35,723 bases of DNA from positions 1 through 35,723 of the forward strand of contig JAEUQF010000343.1 in NCBI GenBank assembly GCA_016789745.1. Reading direction: 5' to 3'. The notes under the pieces are model-generated. The model searched no databases. It was not told where the DNA came from and saw nothing but the letters and a program-made list of their open reading frames with translations. Position numbers and translations under genes: made by a program. Below are positions 9,617-17,400 of the stretch, in pieces (within the stretch, counting starts at the first letter, position 1; every line of letters starts with the position of its first letter). The DNA comes from Bryobacterales bacterium (GTDB taxonomy: Bacteria; Acidobacteriota; Terriglobia; Bryobacterales; Bryobacteraceae).

Positions 9617-10360
9617 TTGCGAACGCTGGTGGTGGATGACGAGCCCATCGCCCGCCACATCCTTCGCGAAGAATTAGCCGAAGTGCCTGGCATCCAGGTC
9701 ATTGGAGATGCCGACAACGGCCGTACGGCCACCGAACTCATCGGCAGCCTCCGTCCCGACCTCGTCTTCCTGGACGTGCAGATGCCCGCCGGCGATGGTT
9801 TCGAGGTAGTTCGCCGCCTCTCCGCGCTGCCGCCTGCCATCGTCTTTGTTACGGCCTATGACCAGCACGCCCTGCGCGCTTTCGAGGTTGGTGCCGCCGA
9901 CTATCTACTGAAGCCCATCCGTCAGGACCGCCTCCGCGCCGCCGTCGAGCGCGTGCGGGCTGCCGGTGCCCATGGCCTGGAACGGGCCGAAAGCCTGGCC
10001 AAAACCGTCGACGCCGCAACCGGGCTCGCCGGACGCCGCCGCATCGTCGGCAAGAAAGGCGAGGAGTACTTCCTGCTCGACCTGGAAGACGTGGTCGCCT
10101 TTCGCGCCGAAGGAGAACTGGTGTGGATCCTCACCACCCAGAAGCGGTTCCTGGCCACGCAGACGCTACAGCAACTCACCGCGCGGCTGGAAGGAACAGC
10201 GTTTCGCCGCATCCATCGCGGCGCCCTCATCAACCTCGACCATATTCGCAAACTCAGTTCCCTATCCAGCCAGCGCTGGCTCGTCACCATGACGAATGAG
10301 TTGGAACTGATCGTCAGTAAACGGCAGGCGCACACCATTCGAGAAGTGCTGCACGCCTGA
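9617..10360 (+). CDS. LytTR-family response regulator
   Basis: A 247-residue DNA-binding response regulator. The receiver domain (about 1-118) has the acidic pair D7/D8, phosphoacceptor D53 in VFLDVQMPAGDGF, T79 and K99 in DYLLKPI. A LytTR DNA-binding domain follows at about 140-245 (RRIVGKKGEEYFL, FRRIHRGALINLDHI). The frame is open back to a GTG at 9569, but TTG at 9617 with AGGGA at 9606-9610 (6-base spacer) starts exactly at the receiver domain's first strand, so I prefer it. No histidine kinase gene is adjacent, so it is an orphan here; the usual partner is a LytS/YehU-type membrane kinase. Its stop is one base from the stop of the convergent TonB receptor. Confidence 0.93.
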   Translation: MRTLVVDDEPIARHILREELAEVPGIQVIGDADNGRTATELIGSLRPDLVFLDVQMPAGDGFEVVRRLSALPPAIVFVTAYDQHALRAFEVGAADYLLKPIRQDRLRAAVERVRAAGAHGLERAESLAKTVDAATGLAGRRRIVGKKGEEYFLLDLEDVVAFRAEGELVWILTTQKRFLATQTLQQLTARLEGTAFRRIHRGALINLDHIRKLSSLSSQRWLVTMTNELELIVSKRQAHTIREVLHA

Positions 10361-10361
10361 C

Positions 10362-13115
10362 TCAGAAACGCACGCGCAACCCCACCCATGCCCCCCGCGG
10401 CGCTCCAGGTGCGAAGAACGTGTCTCCCAGCAGTGGGAACTCGCCGTCGATCGCCGGGAACGGCCGAGCCACGAAGTTGCCCGCGGCGTTGAACCCCGTC
10501 GCCCCCAACTGTGCCGCCGTGTAGTACCGCCGGTTGAACAGGTTGTTTACCTGCACGAAGAACTGCAGGTGGCGGTGGATCTGGTAGCGCGCGCCCAGGT
10601 TCACCACGGCGTAGCCCGGCGAGTAGCCCTCGCCCAGGTAGTAGCGCCCGTCCGGCTCATGCTGGTTGTTCTCGTTACCGCGCGCCAGCGAACGGGATAC
10701 GCCCAGAACGCTGAGGTTGATCACCGCCTTGGACGTCGCCTGGATATCGGCATAGGCCTTCGCCATGTGACGCGGCATCAGCGGAATGCGGTCGCCCGCC
10801 TGAATCTCGATGGTGCCCTCCGTGCCCGGCACCCCATCCTGGGCCTCTTCATTGCTGCTGTTGCCGGTGCCGTTCACTTCTTCCTCGCTTTGAAACGTCG
10901 GGTCCAGGAACGTGTATCCACCGCCCAGAGTCACGCGCCCCACCCGGTAGTTCGCATCGAGTTCAAACCCCTGGCGGCGCGTCTTCTCGAAATTCTTGAA
11001 GTAGCCGAAGCCCGTCTGCTCCGACGCTACGAACAGGATGTCGTCATGGTTAGTGGCATGGAAGAAGCCAGCACTCCAGCGTAGCGATCCTTCGCCGGCA
11101 CCGCGCACACCGGCTTCCCACGTTCGCGTCCGAACCTGTTCCAGCGGCGGGTCGCTCGCCATCGCATTCGGCAGCTTGCACGGCGCGTTGGGGTCGGCAC
11201 AGCCAAGTTCAATGGAGGTCGGCGCGCGGCTGCCTTCGGTATAGCTGCCGTACAGGCTGACCAGCGCCGCCACCCGGTACGTCGCGCCAACGGCCGGATT
11301 GAAACGCTGGAACGAATGCTTGCCCGTGAGCGAGCCTGTACCGGCCTGCGGGAGAATGCGGTCCAGATTGTCAATGGTGGTCCGGTTGAAGCGCCCCGAA
11401 AGCGTCAGGCTCAGCTTGCCGCTCGTCACCGTGTCGGTGGCATAGAAACTGCCGCTGTGGATGCGCCCAGAAAGGTTCACGCGCGTGTCGAACGGCTCGC
11501 CGTCCTCATCGCCGCCGGTCACGCCATCGCCGAACGCCGCCACGCCTGTCACCGAACGGTCGGGATTCAGATACCCGAGTTCACTCAACTGCGTGAAGCC
11601 CACGCTGTTCCCGTCATAGGCGCCGCCAATCGTCAGCAGGTTCTGGAGGCCCGCCGAACGCGTCAGCCAGGAGACCTGGCCCGACGCGCCGTAGTTGCGC
11701 TGCTGGCTGGTGGAACTGGTCAGCAGCCCGTTGCACTTCTCCGCCGGCTCATCCACTAATAGGGCGTTCGCAATGCAGCGCCACTTCGGAAACGGCGTGT
11801 TGGCCGCATTCTCGCCGGTGGTCGGAAAGCCGCTGTAGCCAGCCGCCGTCAACGCCGCGCGTTCCGCCGCACCGGGCTGGTACACCGATTGATCCAGCGC
11901 GTCTTCATTGATATCCCCATTCAACGCCCGCGACCGGATGTAGCGGAAGTACGCATTGCCGGAGAAAGACACCGTGCTCGTCAGGTTCCGGCGTACATTG
12001 AGGTTCAGGAACGGAGCCCGGTTCGCCGTGACGTCCGGCTTCGTATATACGCTGCTGTAATCGCGATTGAGAAAGTTCCGTTCCTGCAGGCCGTTGCCGA
12101 TCAGCGCGTTGTTCGCGTAGGCCAGCGTGAGGTTCACCGACGTGCGCTCGCGCTGCGATCCCACTCTGCCGAAGAACTGCCGCACGTTGGTCGGTGAAGT
12201 CTCCCGCCAGCCGTCTTCAAAGAACAGGCTGCTCGCCAGGAACCAGTTCACACCGTTCGCTGCCGAGCCGCCGTGTTCGAAGTCCGCCATCTTGCGGCCG
12301 AAACTGCCGCCCTGCACTTGCACCGATGTGCCCGGGTGGCTGATGCCGTCCTTGGTACGGATGGAGAGCGCCCCGCCAAGCGTGTTCAGGCCGAACAGCG
12401 GATTGGAGCCCGGGATGAGCGCCATCTCCGCCACCGCGACGCGCGGCATCAGGTCCCAACTCACCACGTCGCCGAATGGCTGGTTCAGACGCACGCCGTC
12501 CATGTAGACCGACAAGCCCTGCGGCGTGCCTAACAAGGGCGATGCCGTATAGCCGCGATAGTTTACATCAGACTGGAACGGGTTGTTCTGGATCTCATTG
12601 ATGAAGATGTTGTTGAAGCGGCGGTTGAGGAAGGAGGCTAAATCCCAGGCGCCGCTCGCTTCGATGTCGCGATCCGTAGCGGCCTGTACCGGCGCGGCAA
12701 TCTCATCGAGGGGCCGGTCCAACCCGCCCAGCGGCGTCGTTCCCACCACAGAGACGGCATAGGCCGATGCGCCCAACTGCAGCGTCACCGCAATCGCCGG
12801 CATCGCCTGCTCCGTCACCGCAATCGTGGCGGCATGCGACGTGAAGCCATCCTTGGTGATGCGCAGCCGGTACTGTCCCACCGGCAGGCTGCGAAGCGAG
12901 GCAGTACCCTGTGTATCGGTAGTGAAGGACCGGCGCAGACTGGTGGTCAGACTTTCCATCAACCCGCGGGCGTCCGGAACTCCCGCGCCGGACTCGTCTT
13001 TCACCTCCACCGTCAGATCTCCGGGAGCATTCTGTCCGGCCAGCGGAAGCAGGAAGGCGGGAAGCAGCAGAAGCGGCAACAGCAGGCGCGCAGGGCGCCA
13101 ATCAGAACAGGCCAT
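10362..13115 (-). CDS. TonB-dependent receptor with carboxypeptidase-regulatory-like N-domain
   Basis: A 917-residue outer-membrane protein. The signal peptide (about 1-28) has a leucine-rich core. A carboxypeptidase-regulatory-like beta-sandwich lies at about 33-115 (DLTVEVKDESGAGVPDA, YRLRITKDGF). The plug domain at about 135-258 carries YMDGVRLNQPFGDVVSWDL and GLNTLGGALSIRTKDG, followed by a 22-strand-type barrel ending in the terminal aromatic signature GLRVRF. There is no STN signalling domain, so it is not a FecA-type transducer. Such receptors import large or scarce ligands (siderophores, glycans, peptides) using TonB energy; the ligand here cannot be told. It diverges from an ECF sigma factor gene across 96 bases, so co-regulation is possible. 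It faces the LytTR gene tail to tail. Confidence 0.93.
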   Translation of the reverse strand: MACSDWRPARLLLPLLLLPAFLLPLAGQNAPGDLTVEVKDESGAGVPDARGLMESLTTSLRRSFTTDTQGTASLRSLPVGQYRLRITKDGFTSHAATIAVTEQAMPAIAVTLQLGASAYAVSVVGTTPLGGLDRPLDEIAAPVQAATDRDIEASGAWDLASFLNRRFNNIFINEIQNNPFQSDVNYRGYTASPLLGTPQGLSVYMDGVRLNQPFGDVVSWDLMPRVAVAEMALIPGSNPLFGLNTLGGALSIRTKDGISHPGTSVQVQGGSFGRKMADFEHGGSAANGVNWFLASSLFFEDGWRETSPTNVRQFFGRVGSQRERTSVNLTLAYANNALIGNGLQERNFLNRDYSSVYTKPDVTANRAPFLNLNVRRNLTSTVSFSGNAYFRYIRSRALNGDINEDALDQSVYQPGAAERAALTAAGYSGFPTTGENAANTPFPKWRCIANALLVDEPAEKCNGLLTSSTSQQRNYGASGQVSWLTRSAGLQNLLTIGGAYDGNSVGFTQLSELGYLNPDRSVTGVAAFGDGVTGGDEDGEPFDTRVNLSGRIHSGSFYATDTVTSGKLSLTLSGRFNRTTIDNLDRILPQAGTGSLTGKHSFQRFNPAVGATYRVAALVSLYGSYTEGSRAPTSIELGCADPNAPCKLPNAMASDPPLEQVRTRTWEAGVRGAGEGSLRWSAGFFHATNHDDILFVASEQTGFGYFKNFEKTRRQGFELDANYRVGRVTLGGGYTFLDPTFQSEEEVNGTGNSSNEEAQDGVPGTEGTIEIQAGDRIPLMPRHMAKAYADIQATSKAVINLSVLGVSRSLARGNENNQHEPDGRYYLGEGYSPGYAVVNLGARYQIHRHLQFFVQVNNLFNRRYYTAAQLGATGFNAAGNFVARPFPAIDGEFPLLGDTFFAPGAPRGAWVGLRVRF

Positions 13116-13211
13116 AAAGAGATATTCCGTGAGCCGCTGTTCTGTTCAGGCTTTTTTTCAAGGCATCTTGTTGCTAAAATCGTGCCTCGGTCCAGCCCGT
13201 TTCCGAGAACG
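13116..13211. promoter_or_regulatory. Divergent promoter region, TonB receptor / ECF sigma factor
   Basis: A 96-base spacer between divergent start codons. On the plus strand TAAAAT at 13175-13180 is a reasonable -10, about 31 bases ahead of the sigma factor ATG, but no good -35 lies at the usual distance; a T-run occupies that place. CAAG-N4-CTTG forms a small inverted repeat just upstream of the TAAAAT. Both genes must take their promoters from this spacer or from the opposing coding sequence. Confidence 0.4.
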
Positions 13212-13805
13212 ATGTCCCACAACACCTGGACGCAGATCGCCCGCCTTGTCAGCCGGCCCGATGAACCGGCCGCCAAGCCCGTTCAGGACGAGGTGGTCGC
13301 GCTGTTCGGCGAATTGCGCGGCCCGCTGCTTCGTTATCTGCACAGCCTCGGTCTGCCTGCCGGCGATGGTGAGGATATAGCCCAAGATGCGTTCATCGCC
13401 CTGTTCCGCCACCTGTGCGAAGCCAAGCCCCGCGACAACCTGCGCGCCTGGGTGTTTCGCGTCGCCCGCAACCTGGCATTGAAGCGCATCCAGCAGGCCG
13501 GCGCGTCGGCTGAAGTCTCCAGCGATGCCATCGCCGCCGCCGTCGACCCGTCCGCCAACCCCGAACAGCGCGTCGTCAGCAGCCAGCAGGAGCGCGCCGT
13601 CCGCGGCGTCATCGCGGCTCTTTCGGAGATGGACCGCCAATGCCTCCAACTGCGCGCCGAAGGGCTCCGCTATCGCGAGATTGCCACCGTGCTCGACATC
13701 TCGTTGGGTGCCGTCGCGGCCAGCCTCAGCCGTACCCTGACAAAGGTGGCCCGTGCCACGCAGCCGGAAAATAGAGTGAACAAAGCACCATCCGCCGGAA
13801 TATAA
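13212..13805 (+). CDS. ECF-type RNA polymerase sigma factor
   Basis: A 197-residue sigma-70 family protein of ECF size. Region 2 at about 30-98 includes DIAQDAFIALFRHL and the -10-binding segment RAWVFRVARNLALKRI. Region 4 at about 130-182 has a helix-turn-helix (LRYREIATVLDISLGAVAASLSRTL). The frame stays open far upstream to 12834, but that part overlaps the divergent receptor gene and is not protein-like, so I start at the ATG at 13212. No strong ribosome-binding site precedes it. The Gfo/Idh gene follows after 18 bases and the zinc-finger membrane protein after that. That third gene is the probable anti-sigma factor, leaving an enzyme between sigma and anti-sigma. Confidence 0.92.
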   Translation: MSHNTWTQIARLVSRPDEPAAKPVQDEVVALFGELRGPLLRYLHSLGLPAGDGEDIAQDAFIALFRHLCEAKPRDNLRAWVFRVARNLALKRIQQAGASAEVSSDAIAAAVDPSANPEQRVVSSQQERAVRGVIAALSEMDRQCLQLRAEGLRYREIATVLDISLGAVAASLSRTLTKVARATQPENRVNKAPSAGI

Positions 13806-13823
13806 ACACAAGGAGATCCAGGC

Positions 13824-15002
13824 ATGGAACGCCGTACCATCGTAAAGAACGCCCCGTTGATTCTGAGTTCCGCCGCTGCCTTCGGCTATCAGGCGAACTC
13901 CGCCGTACGCTTTGGCATCATCGGCACCGGAGGGCGCGGGCAGTACGTGGGAACCCTCATGGCGAAGGACTCCAACGCCCGCCTCACGGCCATCTGCGAC
14001 CGTTACGGCGACCGCATCGATGCCGCCAAGACTAAGGTTCCCGGAGGCGACAAGGCCGCCGTGTATCGCGATTACCGGAAGCTGCTGGCTGACCCGAACG
14101 TCGATGCGGTGCTGATCGCCACTCCCGTCTACCTGCATCCGGAGCACTTCGAAGCGGCCGTGCAGGCCAAGAAGCACATCTACTGCGAGAAGCCCGCCGG
14201 CGCCGACGTGGCGGGTTGTAAGCGCATCCTCAAGGCCTGGGAGCGGCGCGATCCATCGAAACGCATCCAGTTCGGCTTCCAACAGCGCTTTAGTTCGCAG
14301 TACCTCAAGGCCCGCGGCTATCTGACCACCGGCAAGATCGGCGACATGAAGCTGATGATGAGCTATTGGGTGCTCGGCTATCTCGCTCCCACCGGCGATT
14401 TGGGACAGTATGGCGATCTGCCGAAAGAAGAGCAGCAGGTGCGCCGTTGGGGCAGTTGGACGAAGCTGTCCGGCGGGCCCATCGTCGAGCAGGATTGCCA
14501 CGGTATAGACACCATCAACTGGTTCGCCAACGACCGGCATCCACTGCGTGCGGTGGGCCGCGGCGGCCTCCGCTTCCCCATCCCCTACGGCGACTGGAAC
14601 ACCGATCATCACGACATCATCTACGAGTACGGCGACGGGTTGGAAGGCTGGCTGATCTCCATCAAACATACGGCCGGCTTCCGCGACGTGAAGGAACAGT
14701 TCTTCGGTGCCAAGGGCATGCTGGAAACCTCGCGCAGCTATATGAAGTTGCATGGCATGACGCCGGACGTCCGCTACAAGACGGCCGATGATCTGCGCGA
14801 CACCAGCCTAGTGGAGAAGGAAGAATCGAAGGCCGACATCACGGGCGAAGCCACGCTGGCGTTCTTCAAGGGAATCCTGGCCGGTGAGTCCTACGACATG
14901 ACGAAGACCGCTGTGGAAAGCACGCTCAGTGCGATCCTGGGGCGCATGGCCATTGAGACGCGCCGCGAAGTATCGTGGGATGAGATGATGCGGTCGGCCT
15001 AG
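13824..15002 (+). CDS. Gfo/Idh/MocA-family oxidoreductase, probably exported
   Basis: A 392-residue NAD(P)-dependent oxidoreductase. The N-terminus MERRTIVKNAPLILSSAAAFGYQA resembles a short Tat-like signal. The Rossmann fold starts at GIIGTGGRG (31-39), EKP at 122-124 carries the conserved lysine K123, and QDCHGIDTINWF at about 223-234 supplies the substrate-domain acid and histidine region. Members oxidise or epimerise sugars, inositols and related polyols, or in exported forms remove groups from glycosides by NAD-recycling chemistry. AGGAGAT at 13811-13817 gives a strong ribosome site 6 bases before the ATG. It is embedded between a sigma factor and its presumed anti-sigma factor (6-base gap downstream), which is unusual for this family. 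The substrate is not predictable. Confidence 0.9.
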   Translation: MERRTIVKNAPLILSSAAAFGYQANSAVRFGIIGTGGRGQYVGTLMAKDSNARLTAICDRYGDRIDAAKTKVPGGDKAAVYRDYRKLLADPNVDAVLIATPVYLHPEHFEAAVQAKKHIYCEKPAGADVAGCKRILKAWERRDPSKRIQFGFQQRFSSQYLKARGYLTTGKIGDMKLMMSYWVLGYLAPTGDLGQYGDLPKEEQQVRRWGSWTKLSGGPIVEQDCHGIDTINWFANDRHPLRAVGRGGLRFPIPYGDWNTDHHDIIYEYGDGLEGWLISIKHTAGFRDVKEQFFGAKGMLETSRSYMKLHGMTPDVRYKTADDLRDTSLVEKEESKADITGEATLAFFKGILAGESYDMTKTAVESTLSAILGRMAIETRREVSWDEMMRSA

Positions 15003-15008
15003 AGGTTC

Positions 15009-15815
15009 ATGATGCACCTGGATCCGCACATTCCGGACGAGGAACTGCTGCTGGCACTGGACGGCGAGTTGGAAGAGCCGCGCGCCGCGGACGTGTCTCG
15101 CCATGTGCGGCATTGTTGGGATTGCCGCGCGCGGCAGATGCGGCTGGAGCAGGCCATCGGCGACTACATGTCCGTGCGGGCGGGGGCGGCAGATTGGCTG
15201 CCTGCGATTCCGGCCGAGGGGCCGACAGCCAAACTAAAGGCCGCTATTGCGGCGGAACAACCGGCACGGCCGCGATTGGCGTGGTGGCGTCCGGCATTGT
15301 TAGCGGCATCGGCCAGTGCGGTGCTGGTGCCGTTCGCGCTACTGTTGTGGGTGAGCGGCAGCAATGTTGGAACCGCGGGACCGTTGCCCGACCGCCGTCT
15401 GACTCCGGGTGCCGTGCGGTTTCTCTCCTCGCAGCAGGTGTGCCGCGTGCCCTTGGAGGATGAAGGCCGCATGGTGCCCGCGGACCTGGCGCAGCGCGTG
15501 TTTCAGCAATACCGCATCGCCAATCCCAAGCCCGGCGCGTATGAGGTGGACTACCTGATCAGCCCAGCGCTGGGGGGCACCACGGCTATCGAGAACTTGT
15601 GGCCGGTGCCCTATGCCGATGGCGTCTGGACGTCGCGCGTGAAGGACGCCTTGGAGGATCATCTGCGCACGCTGGTTTGCGAGGGAAAGATGGACGTGGC
15701 TACGGCGCAGCGGGAGATCGCTACGGATTGGATCGCGGCTTATCGTAAGCACTTCCGGACTCGTCTGCCTGTGGCCGCCCATGCGCAGTTCGTCAAGGAC
15801 AGCCCCTGGGAGTGA
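15009..15815 (+). CDS. Anti-sigma-like zinc-finger membrane protein with degenerate HNH-like C-domain
   Basis: A 268-residue protein in three parts. Residues 1-50 resemble an anti-sigma zinc-binding domain with H32-x3-C36-x2-C39 (HVRHCWDC). Residues about 95-116 form one membrane helix. The extracytoplasmic part, about 135-250, matches the layout of small HNH-type domains: VCR near 144, RVFQQY, then YEVDYLISPALGG (178-190), ENLWP (195-199), a lysine-rich helix, and AQREIATDWIAAYR. In the usual version the core reads DHLIPLxLGG; here the catalytic histidine position is Y182, so nuclease activity is doubtful and a sensing or binding role is more likely. The gene follows the oxidoreductase by 6 bases in the sigma factor operon. 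The N-terminal call is solid; the HNH relationship is my recognition of the pattern. Confidence 0.8.
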   Translation: MMHLDPHIPDEELLLALDGELEEPRAADVSRHVRHCWDCRARQMRLEQAIGDYMSVRAGAADWLPAIPAEGPTAKLKAAIAAEQPARPRLAWWRPALLAASASAVLVPFALLLWVSGSNVGTAGPLPDRRLTPGAVRFLSSQQVCRVPLEDEGRMVPADLAQRVFQQYRIANPKPGAYEVDYLISPALGGTTAIENLWPVPYADGVWTSRVKDALEDHLRTLVCEGKMDVATAQREIATDWIAAYRKHFRTRLPVAAHAQFVKDSPWE

Positions 15816-15819
15816 AACT

Positions 15820-17400
15820 TCAAGCGGAGGGATAAGGGTCGATCTGGATCCGCAGACTGCGCGGCAAGGGATCTGGGTCGATGTCGGCCACCGTGGTGCG
15901 GGCCTGCTGCGCGACGGCCGCGGCTTTGCCCGCGATCTGGCCCAGCGTCATCCAGACGGGCTCCATGCGCAGCACCGACATCGCCACATGCGTGCACGAT
16001 AGCGCTACCGGCACCATCAGGTTGTCGAGCTTCTTCGGCAGCATCGCCCCGTAGGGCACCTGCCCGGGCTGTGCGGGTCCGAAAGCTTTCTTCGGATACC
16101 ACAGCACGCCTTCCATGAAACCGTCGACCGCGTAGCGCCGGTCGTGGCAGGGGTGGACATCGAAGGAATGCTCGCCGATGGCAATGGGATGGGCGACCTT
16201 CGGCGTGCGCTTCGTGCGAGGGTCCACCGTAAAGTTGTGCTGCGTGACTAGGGCGCGGCCTTCGATGCGGCGCCCCTGACGAACGTAGATCTGCCACGGC
16301 CAATGGTCGCTGTCCCGGAACTCCTGTTTGTGTAGCCCGAGCGGCGCCATGTGCGTGCGAATGGCGCTGGGCACGCGCTCGTCGTGCTGCAGAAACCATA
16401 TCAGGCCGGCGACGTGATCAACATGAAACGCGGCCAGCCGCGCGCGATGATGGTGGCCGGCTTCAGGCCAGGTCCAGCTTGCCCCGGGCAGGTTCGCGCT
16501 GGTCATGGCTTCAATGTTGCCGTTCATCTGGTACTTGCGCTTCGGCAGCCGCGTGCCCCAACCCCAGCGCTTCACACGGCCGGATGCGAAGTCATCGAGC
16601 AGCGGCAGGTAGTCCTGCAGGTGGGCGTCGTAGGTGGCGGGCTTTTCGATGGCCACGCGCTGGGCCGGGTCATCGGTGTAGATGCAGCGGGCGCAGAAGG
16701 CCTGGATGGCCGGCGAAGCTTCGCCGGTGTCGGGCGTGAGGATCTGCTGTCCGGTCCGCCAGTTCATGTAGTGGATGCCGGCGAAGGGTTCGCCGTATTC
16801 GGCCTTGCTTTCGCGACCCACGCGGTACGGCACTTTGGCGGCCGCGGCGAGGTCGCCCTCGTAGGTGCCGTCGATAAACGTGCGCGCGGTGATCTTGACG
16901 CGCGCGCCGTTGTCCGATTCCAGTTCGGCGCTGCTGACCTTGCGGCCAGTGACGGCGGCGTCAATCAGATGATGCCGGCGCAGCCATTGCAGTCTGCCGG
17001 ACTCCTTTTCGATCAACCGTGTGAAGACGAGTTCGGCCACCGAGGGCTCATAGAACCAGCCATCCTTGGTGAGCGCCAGTTCTTGCGGCTGGCTGGCAAG
17101 TTCCTTGCGATAGTGATCGCGGACGCCGGCGATGAACTCGGCGGTAAGGCCGCCGAACAGTTCCGTACGCACGGCATCGGTGGTGGACAGGCCGCTGGCC
17201 GCCATTCCGCCCGGATGATTCTGCGGGCAGGCCAGCACTACCTTCAGCCCTTGGCGTGCGGCTTCGACGGCGGCTGTGACGCCTCCCGGAGTGGAGCCAT
17301 AGACCAGCACATCGCATTCGATGTGGGTGGGTGCGGCGGCCAGCGTGGAAGCCGCGGCGGCGGCAAGAAAGGTTCGGCGAGTGATTACAGTCCCAGCCAT
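15820..17400 (-). CDS. FAD-dependent oxidoreductase, Tat-exported (FAD_oxidored family)
   Basis: A 526-residue protein. The frame runs back to 17709, but that extension overlaps the peptidase gene in another frame, so I start at the ATG at 17400. A Tat signal (ITRRTFLAAAAASTLAAAP) leads into a Rossmann FAD-binding motif DVLVYGSTPGGVTAAVEAARQ at about 30-50, then HPGGMAASGLS. This pattern is typical of the FAD_oxidored family often annotated as xanthan lyase-related. Later conserved stretches include FIDGTYEGDLAAAAKVPYRVGRES, a standard part of this family. It is the last gene of the twelve-gene minus operon and overlaps the preceding S9 peptidase by 16 bases. Its stop is 4 bases from the convergent anti-sigma-like gene. 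Substrate unknown; an exported sugar or polyol oxidase is plausible. Confidence 0.85.
   Translation of the reverse strand: MAGTVITRRTFLAAAAASTLAAAPTHIECDVLVYGSTPGGVTAAVEAARQGLKVVLACPQNHPGGMAASGLSTTDAVRTELFGGLTAEFIAGVRDHYRKELASQPQELALTKDGWFYEPSVAELVFTRLIEKESGRLQWLRRHHLIDAAVTGRKVSSAELESDNGARVKITARTFIDGTYEGDLAAAAKVPYRVGRESKAEYGEPFAGIHYMNWRTGQQILTPDTGEASPAIQAFCARCIYTDDPAQRVAIEKPATYDAHLQDYLPLLDDFASGRVKRWGWGTRLPKRKYQMNGNIEAMTSANLPGASWTWPEAGHHHRARLAAFHVDHVAGLIWFLQHDERVPSAIRTHMAPLGLHKQEFRDSDHWPWQIYVRQGRRIEGRALVTQHNFTVDPRTKRTPKVAHPIAIGEHSFDVHPCHDRRYAVDGFMEGVLWYPKKAFGPAQPGQVPYGAMLPKKLDNLMVPVALSCTHVAMSVLRMEPVWMTLGQIAGKAAAVAQQARTTVADIDPDPLPRSLRIQIDPYPSA

Noticed and set aside
12834..13211. Upstream extension of the ECF sigma factor frame
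   Set aside because: The extension overlaps the divergent TonB receptor's signal peptide and N-domain coding region and adds no domain; region 2 is complete from the ATG at 13212.
10362..15815. FecA/FecR/FecI-type cell-surface signalling system
   Set aside because: A receptor, ECF sigma and membrane anti-sigma-like protein are adjacent, but the receptor has no STN signalling domain and the membrane protein has a zinc-finger N-terminus rather than a FecR fold.
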